DNA of 42,611 nt, taken from the NCBI GenBank assembly GCA_944322575.1, contig CALUPK010000016.1:1-42611 (forward strand), read 5' to 3'. The notes under the pieces are model-generated. The model was not told where the DNA came from. It made no database searches and worked only from the letters and a program-made list of their open reading frames with translations. This document shows, piece after piece, positions 18,035 through 26,602 of the stretch. This DNA comes from an uncultured Bacteroidales bacterium (GTDB lineage Bacteria > Bacteroidota > Bacteroidia > Bacteroidales > UBA932). The position numbers were made by a program, and so were the translations under genes. Numbering within the stretch: the first letter of the stretch is position 1; the number at the start of each line of letters is the position of its first letter.

Positions 18035-20422
18035 TTATTTTGTTGCCTTGGTGTTGGGCTCGCTGTCCATGACGAGGGTGAGCGTGCCGCCCTTGACCAG
18101 CTGCCTGTAAGGCAGGACGTAGGTCTTGAGAGGACGGCCGTTGAGCTTCATGCTGCGGACGTAGATGTTGTCCTTGCTGTTGCCCTGGGCCTCGATGACG
18201 AAGGGTCTGGAGCGGATGTCCTCGGGGAGGCGGATGGTGACGCGGTCGAAGACGGGACTGCCGATCTGGAAGGAAGGCTCCCTGTCACCCAGTCCCTTGA
18301 CGTCGAACAGGCCGATGGAGGACATCACGTACCAAGCTCCGAGCTGGCCTTGGTCCTCGTCCTGACCGTAGCCGTAGCCGTGGATTTCCTCGGTGCCGTA
18401 GAACTCATCGCAGATGGCCCTGACCCATTTCTGGGTAAGCCAGGGCTTGCCGGAGAAGTTGAAGAGCCAGGAGATGTGGAGATTGGGCTGATTGCCGTGG
18501 TTGTACACTCCGGAGATGCCGGCGAAGGCGTCGACTACCGTGCCGCCGCCGAAGATATTGGCCCGGGAGATGGTGAAGATGCTGTCCAGGCGGGTGTTGA
18601 ACTCGTCACGGCCGACGGTCTCGGCAAGGGTCGCGGCGTCATGAGGTACGTAGAAAGTGTACTGCCAGGCGTTGCCCTCCTGGAAGCCTACCCAGGGGCG
18701 GGAGGGATCGAAGGGCTCAATGAACTTTCCGTCCTTGTCCTTGGGACGGATGAAGCCGGTAGAAGGGTCGTAGAGTTTCTTCCAGCCGTGGGAAAGCTCC
18801 ATCAGCTGACGGGCGTCCTCCTTGTGGCCGAGGGCTTCGGCGAAGTTGGCCACTGCATAGGCGCTGAAACAGTATTCGAGGGTGTGCGAGGCGCCGAAGG
18901 GAGAGCCGTCGCGGTGGTGCTCGTCGTTGACTCCGGTGCTGGGAACATAGGGCGAATAGCCGTATTCGACAAATGCTCCGGCATCGGACTTGCCGGCACC
19001 GACGGGTCTGTCTTTCCAGCCTAACTCGTTTTTCAGGGCCGCCTCATATCCGGTGGCGATGTCGAAATCGCGGATGCCGCAGTTGTAGGCTCCTGCGATG
19101 ACTAAGCCCATGAAGTTGGTCCCCACTCCGGAAACATAGCGGCTGTTGGCAATGCCGTCGGCCAGCCATCCGGTCTCCTTGTAGACCAGCAGCTGGCTCT
19201 GGACGAAGTCGGCGTAGTACTCGGGATAGGCCAAGGCCCAGAGCAGGGTCAGGTTCCAGCAGCCTCCCCACATGGCGTCCGTGTTGTAGTGGTGGTGCAG
19301 GGGGCGGCCGTCGGCATCCTTCTCTATGTGGCCTACAGTGCCGTCGTTGCGGGGATAGTCGCCGTTCACGTCGCTGGCCAGGCCGCGGCCCAGGAGAGCG
19401 TGGAAGAGACCTGTGTAGAACTTGGTCTTGTCGGCCTCGTCAGGGCCCTCGACCACGATGCGGCCCAGAGCCTCTTCCCAGATGCCGTCGGCTTTCCGAC
19501 GGGCCTGGTCGAAGGTCAGGTTTTCAGCCTCGGTCATGAGGTTGTTCTTAGCGTTGTCGACGGAGGTGTAGGATACCCCGACCTTGACCTCTATGGTCTC
19601 GTTCTGCACTGTCGTGAATGTCATGTAGATGCCGGAGCCGGGTCCCATGCTGCGGGCTGCCGAGGGCTGGACAGCCTCACCGGCGAACGTGCCCCATTCC
19701 TCTGGACTGCGGCTGACCTGAGCATAGAAATACAGTGGCACCACGGCACCGGGCTGATACTTCTGGACGTATGCCGGTTCGGTTATCACGCAGCCCTGAA
19801 GGGTACCGTCCCCGTTGTACTGCACCTCGGCGTCCACTACCCTGCCGCTCTCGCCCCAGCGGCGCCCGATGTCGAATATCAGGTGAGCCTGGTCCGAGGC
19901 CGGAAACGTATAGCGGTGAAAGCCGACCCGCTCAGTGGCCGTCAGCTCTGCCCTGATGCCGTAATCCTTGAGTATGACGGAGTAATATCCCGCCGTGGCA
20001 TATTCGTCCTGCTTGTCGAACTCCGAGCGGTAGCCGTCCTCAGTACCGTCCAGGCTGCCCGGAACGGTCTTGAGAGTGCCTGTGGAAGGCATCACAGAGA
20101 TACCTCCTACCTGAAACTCATGCAGGTTGACAAAACCCTCGATCGAGGTATGGCGGGCATCGTAGCCCACGGCCTGCCAGCCGTCCTTGTTGCCATAATG
20201 GCCGTTGGTAGAGGGCGCCACCTTCGCCATGCCGAATGGCAGGGAGGCAGGAGTGTAGAAAAACCAGCGGCTGTGCGCAGTGCCGATGTTTGGATCCACA
20301 TAACGGGTCAGGCCCTCCCGGCCGGGGTCCTCAGACTGCTGAGCCGATGCAGGTGCGGCTGATACAGATATCCCGGTGAGGGCTGTCAGGCAGAATGCTG
20401 CCCATAAGGATAATTTCGTCAT
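18035..20422 (-). CDS. GH92 exo-alpha-mannosidase (third of three; operon-first)
   Basis: A 795-residue GH92 enzyme with a signal peptide ending near AAPASAQ. Motifs: LTRYVDPNIGTAHSRWFFYTPASLPFG, EGNAWQYTF near residue 581, and GQDEDQGQLGAWYVMSSIGLFDV near 690. Its N-terminal stretch (SRWFFYTPASLPFGMAK) differs from the GHGHVFYGAS version of its neighbour, so it probably has another substrate specificity. It is promoter-proximal in the cluster, with a candidate -7 box 32 bp upstream of the ATG. No SusC/SusD pair is in the window, so this is not a full polysaccharide utilisation locus. Confidence 0.94.
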   Translation of the reverse strand: MTKLSLWAAFCLTALTGISVSAAPASAQQSEDPGREGLTRYVDPNIGTAHSRWFFYTPASLPFGMAKVAPSTNGHYGNKDGWQAVGYDARHTSIEGFVNLHEFQVGGISVMPSTGTLKTVPGSLDGTEDGYRSEFDKQDEYATAGYYSVILKDYGIRAELTATERVGFHRYTFPASDQAHLIFDIGRRWGESGRVVDAEVQYNGDGTLQGCVITEPAYVQKYQPGAVVPLYFYAQVSRSPEEWGTFAGEAVQPSAARSMGPGSGIYMTFTTVQNETIEVKVGVSYTSVDNAKNNLMTEAENLTFDQARRKADGIWEEALGRIVVEGPDEADKTKFYTGLFHALLGRGLASDVNGDYPRNDGTVGHIEKDADGRPLHHHYNTDAMWGGCWNLTLLWALAYPEYYADFVQSQLLVYKETGWLADGIANSRYVSGVGTNFMGLVIAGAYNCGIRDFDIATGYEAALKNELGWKDRPVGAGKSDAGAFVEYGYSPYVPSTGVNDEHHRDGSPFGASHTLEYCFSAYAVANFAEALGHKEDARQLMELSHGWKKLYDPSTGFIRPKDKDGKFIEPFDPSRPWVGFQEGNAWQYTFYVPHDAATLAETVGRDEFNTRLDSIFTISRANIFGGGTVVDAFAGISGVYNHGNQPNLHISWLFNFSGKPWLTQKWVRAICDEFYGTEEIHGYGYGQDEDQGQLGAWYVMSSIGLFDVKGLGDREPSFQIGSPVFDRVTIRLPEDIRSRPFVIEAQGNSKDNIYVRSMKLNGRPLKTYVLPYRQLVKGGTLTLVMDSEPNTKATK

Positions 20423-20454
20423 AATCGTCGTCGCGTATTAGTGTTTTGCGGTGA

Positions 20455-20462
20455 CAAATGTA
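20455..20462 (-). promoter_or_regulatory. Candidate -7 box of the GH92 operon
   Basis: Minus-strand TACATTTG matches TAnnTTTG, 32 bp upstream of the ATG at 20422 and just after the mutT-like stop. No clear -33 partner is visible. Confidence 0.4.
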
Positions 20463-20488
20463 CGAAATTTCCCAATACAATGCAGCCC

Positions 20489-20887
20489 TCAGACAAGCAT
20501 CGCGGAAATAGCCGGAAGTATCTGTACATCCGCCGGCAGCCAGTCCACCGCATTCAGCTCCTGCGCCGACAGCCAGCAGGCGGATTCGTGCTCCTTGAGC
20601 TTAAGATCTCCGGCGGCGACAGTACATAGAAAGCAGTGCATCGTCAGATGAAACGCGGGATAGTCGTACTCCACCGTACAGAGCAGCTTCCCGATATTGA
20701 TTTCAGTGTCCAGTTCCTCCCGGATCTCCCTGCGCAGTGCCTCCTCACGGCTCTCCCCTGCCTCCATCTTGCCGCCCGGGAACTCCCATTTGTCCTTGAA
20801 CTCCCCGTAGCCGCGCTGAGTCGCTAAGATGCGGCCGCCGTCATGGATGACCGCCGCCACCACCTCTATCCTCCGCTTATTTTCCAT
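20489..20887 (-). CDS. Nudix hydrolase, MutT-like
   Basis: A 132-residue cytoplasmic Nudix protein. The Nudix box GGKMEAGESREEALRREIREEL has the REXXEE catalytic core, and it is preceded by FKDKWEFPGG as in MutT. MutT-type enzymes hydrolyse 8-oxo-dGTP or related nucleotides to keep the precursor pool clean. I chose the ATG at 20887 (MENKRRIEVVAAVI) because it gives the usual MutT N-terminus; another ATG is at 20899. Either start overlaps the GH105-like stop at 20877, so the two genes are probably cotranscribed even though their functions are unrelated. Confidence 0.88.
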   Translation of the reverse strand: MENKRRIEVVAAVIHDGGRILATQRGYGEFKDKWEFPGGKMEAGESREEALRREIREELDTEINIGKLLCTVEYDYPAFHLTMHCFLCTVAAGDLKLKEHESACWLSAQELNAVDWLPADVQILPAISAMLV

Positions 20888-22013
20888 TGTCCCCGGCACC
20901 GCCCAACATCGTATAGACCTGAACTCCTGCAGCTAAGAACGCTCCGACACCGTAGACCTCGGTCATCTCGCGGGTCACCTTCTTGGGATCCGCGCCGATG
21001 GGCTGCACCCAGCCGAGCTTGCCGTCCGGCTCCACAGCGTCGGTCAGGGCCTTCCAGCCTTTGAGAATCACCGGGGTGAAAGTCTCCGCATCAAGAAGTC
21101 CGGCGTTTACCCCGTAGGCCAGGCCGTAGACGATAAAGCCGGTCGCGCTGGTCTCAGGCGAGGGATAGGACGCCGGATCCAGCAGGCTCGCATGCCAGTA
21201 GCCGTCAGGACTCTGAAGCCCGGCCAGTCTCGCGGCCAGGTCCACAAAAAGGTCCTCATAGAAGTCCCTGTAAGCATTCGTCTCCGGGAGAATCTGCAGC
21301 AGCTCCGCCAGTCCGGCAAGTACCCAGCCGTTGCCGCGGCCCCAGAACACCTTCTCTCCGTTGTCTTCCCGGTCATCGAAATACCGCCAGTCGCGGTAGA
21401 AGAGCCGGGCCTCCTTATCGTACAGATATTCATAGGTAGCCTTGTACTCGCGGTCCATGAACTCGAGGAACTCCGGTCTTCCTGTCAGGACATACATCCT
21501 CGCATACACCGGAGGAGCCATGAACAGCGCGTCGCACCAGGACCAGCGCTCGAGAGTCGCCCCATCCGTATAGTCCAGTTCGAGAGTGCTGCACGAGGGA
21601 TACCTGAGCACGAACTCCGTCCGCGCCAGTGTCGGCAGCAGCATATTGCGTTCACGGTATTTCTCATACATCGTCAGCCACGCCTGCGACACCGCAATGT
21701 CGTCAGCATGGTACATCATCTTACCCGTCTGCCAACTGTTCCTCCGCCCTATCCTCCTTATCCACTGATAGTAGCTGTCATCACCGTCCTCCCTCTCAGC
21801 CACCTCGGCCCAGTCCAGCATCCCCACATACAGCGCCGCCTGCGTCCAGGCCAGATCGCCGTGCTCCCCCTCATCTATCAGATGATTCGCCCTCTCCCAG
21901 TCAGCCACAAGCCTAAGCATAGATTTTACCTCCTGAGCCTCAGGAGCCTGCGCCCCAGCCCCCACTGTCACCAGCGCCATCAGCGCCATTATCGTCACGA
22001 TGTGTTTTTTCAT
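20877..22013 (-). CDS. GH105/GH88-like unsaturated glucuronyl hydrolase, exported
   Basis: A 378-residue protein with a signal peptide (MKKHIVTIMALMALVTVGAGAQA) and an alpha/alpha-barrel layout. Typical GH105 stretches are WSWCDALFMAPPVYARMYVLTG with the presumed catalytic Asp, FWGRGNGWVLAGLAELL, and ETSATGFIVYGLAYGVNAGLL. GH105 enzymes remove unsaturated galacturonyl or glucuronyl residues left by polysaccharide lyases, using hydration of the double bond. It has its own good promoter and marks the left edge of the AT-rich island. The exact substrate is not determinable here. Confidence 0.85.
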   Translation of the reverse strand: MKKHIVTIMALMALVTVGAGAQAPEAQEVKSMLRLVADWERANHLIDEGEHGDLAWTQAALYVGMLDWAEVAEREDGDDSYYQWIRRIGRRNSWQTGKMMYHADDIAVSQAWLTMYEKYRERNMLLPTLARTEFVLRYPSCSTLELDYTDGATLERWSWCDALFMAPPVYARMYVLTGRPEFLEFMDREYKATYEYLYDKEARLFYRDWRYFDDREDNGEKVFWGRGNGWVLAGLAELLQILPETNAYRDFYEDLFVDLAARLAGLQSPDGYWHASLLDPASYPSPETSATGFIVYGLAYGVNAGLLDAETFTPVILKGWKALTDAVEPDGKLGWVQPIGADPKKVTREMTEVYGVGAFLAAGVQVYTMLGGAGDNGK

Positions 22014-22038
22014 ATAACGGTTCCTTTAAAATGCGGGG

Positions 22039-22070
22039 CAAACTTAGTGTTTTCGGGGGATAACTCCAAA
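22039..22070 (-). promoter_or_regulatory. Promoter of the GH105-like gene
   Basis: Minus strand: TTTG (22067-22070), a 20-bp spacer, and TAAGTTTG (22039-22046). Both boxes match the Bacteroidota consensus. It ends 25 bp before the ATG at 22013, and the -33 box sits directly beside the stop codon of the TOPRIM-like gene. Confidence 0.62.
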
Positions 22071-22071
22071 T

Positions 22072-22830
22072 TCAGATTCTTTTGAAATAGTCATACAGAA
22101 ATATCGGCAAAGTATTCAAAACAGGTATCCTACAATCGGCTCCTGATTGATACTTCGCCTTCTGTTTCAGAAAAATATTCATTTGAGCCACTTCTTCTTT
22201 AGTTGCCGGCCATTCATACCCTCCGCTGCAGATGTAATTAGCCTTTTTGACATTCTGCTCCTTCAAATACTCCCAGCTAGCACTGACTTCCGCCGTATGC
22301 TTCTCCATTCCGAGCCGTTTGTTCCTCAACAGTATAAAATCCCAATTAGGATAATAACTGAACTCATCTGCCCTACGCTTGAAATCGCGGCATTCTTCCC
22401 TGCTCACTGAATAACGGACATACTCATCATCCGGCAACCGCTTTGTATACCTCAATGATTCTATCATAGGATAATTAACATACAATTTGCCATTACCAGT
22501 CTCATCATCGAAGAGATTCAACATACTTTGAAGCCTAGTATTAAATTCAGAAACAGAAACTTTGACATCATGAATGTCGTAGTCGAAAAACAAATACACC
22601 TCAGAAAAATCAGAGACCCGGGCAACTTCCTCCAGGCCTTCTTTTCCTTTATTTTTCAAAACCGCAACGATATCTGCGCCATCTCCTAATGACCTCATCT
22701 CACGATAAAGCTCGTATATGTCATTACCGTACGAACACAATATAACATCTTCCCCACGAAAGTAAAGCTGCTCTATCGTACGGAACAACCTCGGTTCGCT
22801 CCTCTCTCCCTCAAACACAAACAGTATCAT
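22072..22830 (-). CDS. TOPRIM-like (RloB/DUF4435-type) partner of an AAA ATPase
   Basis: A 252-residue protein I cannot assign to a characterised family with certainty. The start MILFVFEGERSEPRLF resembles the hydrophobic-Glu-Gly-Glu opening of RloB/TOPRIM-like proteins, with the acidic residue at E7. FFDYDIHD gives D83 and D85, the DxD of a TOPRIM metal site. This suggests a metal-dependent nuclease. Its ATG overlaps the stop of the upstream ATPase as ATGA, so the two work as a pair. ATPase-TOPRIM pairs of this kind include OLD-like, RloA/RloB and PARIS (AriA/AriB) anti-phage systems. The gene is AT-rich compared with its left neighbours. Confidence 0.62.
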   Translation of the reverse strand: MILFVFEGERSEPRLFRTIEQLYFRGEDVILCSYGNDIYELYREMRSLGDGADIVAVLKNKGKEGLEEVARVSDFSEVYLFFDYDIHDVKVSVSEFNTRLQSMLNLFDDETGNGKLYVNYPMIESLRYTKRLPDDEYVRYSVSREECRDFKRRADEFSYYPNWDFILLRNKRLGMEKHTAEVSASWEYLKEQNVKKANYICSGGYEWPATKEEVAQMNIFLKQKAKYQSGADCRIPVLNTLPIFLYDYFKRI

Positions 22831-23927
22831 ATCTCAAATGTCCCCCCTCTAAACAATTTCTCTATATTGTGACCGAAACGAAGTTCTTTGTCCGTACATT
22901 CACTTAACGGCTTGATTTTATTATTGTTCAAGATGAAGTTGCAGTCAGGACGCAGCAGGTCATTCGTCATCAAGTACGTATTATGCGACGAAGTGAACAC
23001 CTGGCAATTCAAGGAAAACAACCGTCGGCACACCTCGAAAGCCAATTTAAAATGATAGAAGGCATCAAATTCGTCTATGAATACGAATGAGGCTGAGTCT
23101 TTCATCTTCTGCACCCAAAAATATAGCAGACGTAATGACCGTGTGCCTGTCGATGCAATTACCTGGAACGGCACTACTGCCTTATTGATTTTACAGAACA
23201 GCAACTTGCCCGTCTGGTCCGAAACAAACTCAAAATTCTGTCCACTGACCTTCTCCAAAAATTCTGCAAAATCGTCCATCAACTTATTTGATATGATGTA
23301 TTCATCCAGCATTGTTACACTGTTGTCCAGACCTATAAACTCCCGGATATCCAGATTACGGAACCACAACATTGAGCCGACGAACTGCTGCAGTTTAATC
23401 AAGTAATTATCTGCGTTCAAGGGATAAGATGTAAGCAGATAATTTATTATAGAAATGTTATTCGCATTGGCCTTGATATTCTCCTCGACAGATGGCCCGA
23501 CAGGAAATAAGGGACTGTACATCTCAAATGTGCCCACTCCTTTTTTAAAAATATCCGAACCATTCACATTCAATTTTTCCGAGACCAAAAGACCGGCAAC
23601 ATTTTTAGAATAGTCATACTGAATCAGATCCTTGCCGAATCTAAATGTGTACTCAAAATCCACTGTCAGGTTTTCCCTTCCTGCATAAATGAAATTTTGG
23701 TAATAATCCTGCTTTTTCCATTTCTGAGACAAATGATTCTCAATGTCGAACAACGCTAGGCTGAAATTAGTCTTTCCGGACCCGTTCGGACCATACACAA
23801 TACCGTTCTTTACCACACCATCCTTTATGACATGAGCGTTGAACTCGTAGTTGCTCGGGTGAGATAAATCCCACTCTATCCGGTCCTTGAAACCACGGTA
23901 ATTTGTAACAGCAAACTTTGTCAGCAT
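22827..23927 (-). CDS. AAA family ATPase (AAA_15/AAA_21, SMC-like) of a two-gene defence module
   Basis: A 366-residue cytoplasmic ATPase. The N-terminus MLTKFAVTNYRGFKD is the usual start of SMC/RecF-like P-loop proteins. Walker A is GPNGSGKT at 46-53, Walker B is FVFIDEFDAFYH near 283-290, and TSSHNTYLM is the C-terminal His switch. The middle, about 90-230, is variable and probably senses the trigger. Such ATPases assemble with a nuclease partner and release or activate it on infection (OLD, Gabija, PARIS logic). The partner here is the overlapping TOPRIM-like gene. Confidence 0.83.
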   Translation of the reverse strand: MLTKFAVTNYRGFKDRIEWDLSHPSNYEFNAHVIKDGVVKNGIVYGPNGSGKTNFSLALFDIENHLSQKWKKQDYYQNFIYAGRENLTVDFEYTFRFGKDLIQYDYSKNVAGLLVSEKLNVNGSDIFKKGVGTFEMYSPLFPVGPSVEENIKANANNISIINYLLTSYPLNADNYLIKLQQFVGSMLWFRNLDIREFIGLDNSVTMLDEYIISNKLMDDFAEFLEKVSGQNFEFVSDQTGKLLFCKINKAVVPFQVIASTGTRSLRLLYFWVQKMKDSASFVFIDEFDAFYHFKLAFEVCRRLFSLNCQVFTSSHNTYLMTNDLLRPDCNFILNNNKIKPLSECTDKELRFGHNIEKLFRGGTFEI

Positions 23928-23951
23928 ATCCTATGAAATTGAAATATGCTT

Positions 23952-23992
23952 CAAATATAGCAAATTTTTCTATTCCGTAATTTTTTTACGGA
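23952..23992 (-). promoter_or_regulatory. Candidate promoter of the ATPase/TOPRIM pair with a dyad
   Basis: Minus-strand TATATTTG (23952-23959) matches TAnnTTTG and lies 24 bp upstream of the ATG. A 7-bp dyad TCCGTAA/TTACGGA (23974-23992) around a T-run covers the expected -33 region. It could be an operator, or a weak terminator for the peptidase gene. Confidence 0.4.
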
Positions 23993-24092
23993 CATTTAGG
24001 TGGTTATTAACATCATCTCCCACATTTCCTTTAATCTATCCTCCAAAGAAATCCACACATTCAGCAAGTTCGAGTCACAATCTTGATATATC

Positions 24093-25055
24093 TTAATCAG
24101 TCAAGGCCTTGACTCTTTGATACAGTGTCGGATGAGTATAATTTACAAATACGAAAAGAGGATGAGGCGTCAGGTTGTCCAGAGCCTGAGCGGATATTTT
24201 CTTCAATGCCGAAATTAACTGAGGGCCTAAATTATTTTGCCGTACAAACGCATCAGCCTGACGCTCGCAACGCCTTGAGACAGCATTTTCCAACATACCT
24301 GTTAAAATATTCAACGGCGAATACATCATCATAAAAACCATAAAATTAATATGGAAAGACGCACTCGAGCAACCGACAGCCTGCGCTATAAAGTCATATT
24401 GAAGACACACGCCAAGAAGATAAAATACCAACAAGTTGGCAAGCATTGATAAAGATGACTGTATAAATATGTGCCGATGTTTGTAATGCCCTATCTCATG
24501 AGCCAGTACTGCAACAGTTTCTTCTATTGTCAATTGCTCCAACAATGTGTCATAGAGCACAATCCTTTTTTTCTTCCCGAGTCCTGTAAAATAAGCGTTG
24601 GCCTTTGTCGAACGTTTCGATCCGTCCATGACATATATACCATTGACTTTGAAACCGACTCTTTGGGAAAATGACTCTATAGCACTTTTCAATTCACCAT
24701 CCGGCAAAGGTTTTTGCTTATTAAACAGCGGGACAATCAAGGTTGAATAGAAAAATGCCATAATTACCGAGAAGAAAACCACAATGCCCCATGCCAATAA
24801 CCAGAAATAATCAGGCATTGCACTGTAGACCAGGATCATCACTGAAATCAGTACCCCACCGATAATTATTCCCAATGCCATCAGGAAACGAGCCATTATT
24901 GAAACCGTCAATGACGAACTCAAAAATATAGCACAGGTGGAGCATTCAAGGCATAGAACCTTTGACAACTTTATTGTCAACCTTCTTTCTGGCATTGCCG
25001 CATATTGCTGTTTCCCTAAGAAACCGTGTATCAATGTTTCACGAACGATTGACAC
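24093..25055 (-). CDS. M48 (Ste24/CAAX-protease-like) membrane metallopeptidase, 5'-truncated
   Basis: The C-terminal part is a clear M48 zinc peptidase: [13 protein letters not shown] (HExxH near residue 185), the third zinc ligand region ERQADAF, and the family ending [14 protein letters not shown]. Hydrophobic segments at about 58-105 and 195-250 are membrane helices. Full Ste24-type enzymes have about 400-420 residues and an N-terminal multi-helix domain. Here only the last helix of that domain is left and the first 53 residues do not look like the family. A start at the ATG at 24896 ([14 protein letters not shown]) would contain just the recognisable part. The gene was probably cut at its 5' end where the cas genes now begin, 39 bp away. 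Confidence 0.68.
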   Translation of the reverse strand: MSIVRETLIHGFLGKQQYAAMPERRLTIKLSKVLCLECSTCAIFLSSSLTVSIMARFLMALGIIIGGVLISVMILVYSAMPDYFWLLAWGIVVFFSVIMAFFYSTLIVPLFNKQKPLPDGELKSAIESFSQRVGFKVNGIYVMDGSKRSTKANAYFTGLGKKKRIVLYDTLLEQLTIEETVAVLAHEIGHYKHRHIFIQSSLSMLANLLVFYLLGVCLQYDFIAQAVGCSSASFHINFMVFMMMYSPLNILTGMLENAVSRRCERQADAFVRQNNLGPQLISALKKISAQALDNLTPHPLFVFVNYTHPTLYQRVKALTD

Positions 25056-25094
25056 ACAGCTTGCATTGTTCTGAATTCATCGAACTCACGTTAT

Positions 25095-25574
25095 TTAGAA
25101 AAACAGCGTGTTGCGCGAATGTGCAATGATGTCCAAATCAATATTCTTGCCGATGATTTTCATATTACGGAGCATATCCGTGGAGACGGGGCAGATTATG
25201 ATGCTGTCATGGTTGTCATATAGGGACTGTATCTCGGTGAGGTCCTGCCGTATATTATTGTATGCGGTATTGTCCATATCTGCTAGAAAAATGGATTTCT
25301 GTATGCGTGTGCATCCTTTGCGGATGAGGTATTTGGCGATATTGTACCTTACTTTATTACTCTCAATGTCATACATTACGAAAAAAAGCATATTCCCGGC
25401 AGGTCTTTTAGATGAGTTTATGATATCGAATATATTGTGCGCTCTCAGCTCTACACTTTGCAGTTCGTCCAGTTCATCAACGGGCCGGTTGATTGGACGG
25501 CAGCCTTCCATTCCGGAATCCTGTATGCGTCTGAGGCGTTCCAAGTAGTCCAAAGCAGCCTTGATCTTTCTCAT
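25095..25574 (-). CDS. cas2: Cas2 with N-terminal extension
   Basis: A 159-residue protein. The Cas2 core starts near residue 61 with NMLFFVMYDIESNKVRYNIAKYLIRKGCTRIQKSIFLADM; the conserved Asp is D69. Cas2 dimers bridge two Cas1 dimers in the spacer-integration complex. Residues 1-60 (including DYLERLRRIQDS and a Glu/Asp-rich patch) are extra, since ordinary Cas2 has about 90-100 residues. The ATG overlaps the stop of the primase-like gene as ATGA. It is the last gene of the adaptation operon. Confidence 0.88.
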   Translation of the reverse strand: MRKIKAALDYLERLRRIQDSGMEGCRPINRPVDELDELQSVELRAHNIFDIINSSKRPAGNMLFFVMYDIESNKVRYNIAKYLIRKGCTRIQKSIFLADMDNTAYNNIRQDLTEIQSLYDNHDSIIICPVSTDMLRNMKIIGKNIDLDIIAHSRNTLFF

Positions 25575-26602
25575 GAACGTGTATTTTCGTCTATAAATAC
25601 CTTGATGAGATCCGCTGCGATACTGTTCAGCTCCTCGTCGGTTCCGTTTCTTGGGGATGCAACAACAGTGTATCCTTTCTTGCCGTAGAAAAGGTTTATC
25701 TCAGCTGCTTTTTGTCCCAAGCACATTCTTAGCTTTTTCCCGTATTGAATACTAATTGTTTCGGTTGTCTGTATTCCATAATCTTCCAGGTAATTTTGTA
25801 GGGCAGACATTATATTGACAATCTCCTGAGGAACATATACTTCTTTTTGATCCTTCAGTTTTTGTAGCTTTGGATTGAGTATGGCTTTTATTTTATCCAT
25901 AGTCTCTCTGTCAGGGTCTTTGGACATATCCCGTTCTTCCTGCGTCTGCTCAGTTTCTATATTCAATGCCTCCATCTCCTGTTGGTGGATCAGGTCAAAG
26001 AATTCGGTGGTGTCCGAGGTGTCGATGTATGCGGACAAGTTCACCGGTTCTGCATCGGGATTATAGTAAGCATTCTCGTCCGTGCTTATAAAACAGGCTC
26101 TCGTTACATCGCTTGTCCGTGAGTCTATGACTTGCTCCAGATTGTACATTGACGAGAATTTACGGAGGAACTCTTTGTAGAAAACAGAGTATATTGCAGG
26201 GTCGTAGCATCTTTCGGAAAGTTTGAACATGACTTTCAACCCATCTTCTGACGGTGATTTGAAGCACATCATGACACGCTCGTCTGAAGTGATTCTAGAA
26301 TGGAGCCCGCTGTACGAGAAGCCTTTCCCGCACAATCCGTCTATATCTATTATAAAGCGGTCAATGTATGCGAAGTTTTCCGTTCTCCTGTATGGTGGAT
26401 TGAATATTCCACATACAATATATGGCAATGTCTTCTTGACGGCAGAGTACTGCTTTCTGTCAATATTGTATATAATCCTTATCTGCTTGATTCTGGATGC
26501 CAGGTCGGCTTTAGGATGTCTGATTGAGTTGAAAAAGTACTCTTCCTGAATTTTCTTCAGAGTGTCATTTCCTGCAGTTATGTTTGAACCGGCCATTATC
26601 AT
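25571..26602 (-). CDS. CRISPR-associated BT4734-like primase-fold (AEP-like) protein
   Basis: A 343-residue cytoplasmic protein lying between cas1 and cas2 and joined to both by ATGA overlaps. Residues about 60-190 resemble the BT4734/VirE-N family, related to archaeo-eukaryotic primases. FIIDID gives D86 and D88 (metal-binding DxD), SPSEDGLKVMFKL at 116-128 is the second motif, and VIDSRTSDVTRACFISTDENAYYNP at 158-181 has D160 and R168. The C-terminal part (about 210-343) is charged, partly helical and unassigned. Prim-pol proteins linked to CRISPR adaptation (CAPPs) are known from type III systems. A role in making or completing prespacer DNA is an inference. Confidence 0.7.
   Translation of the reverse strand: MIMAGSNITAGNDTLKKIQEEYFFNSIRHPKADLASRIKQIRIIYNIDRKQYSAVKKTLPYIVCGIFNPPYRRTENFAYIDRFIIDIDGLCGKGFSYSGLHSRITSDERVMMCFKSPSEDGLKVMFKLSERCYDPAIYSVFYKEFLRKFSSMYNLEQVIDSRTSDVTRACFISTDENAYYNPDAEPVNLSAYIDTSDTTEFFDLIHQQEMEALNIETEQTQEERDMSKDPDRETMDKIKAILNPKLQKLKDQKEVYVPQEIVNIMSALQNYLEDYGIQTTETISIQYGKKLRMCLGQKAAEINLFYGKKGYTVVASPRNGTDEELNSIAADLIKVFIDENTRS

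Noticed and set aside
18026-19024. Plus-strand open frame (332 codons) opposite the third GH92 gene
   Set aside because: Valine/glycine-rich shadow translation; the minus-strand GH92 frame has clear catalytic motifs across the same bases.
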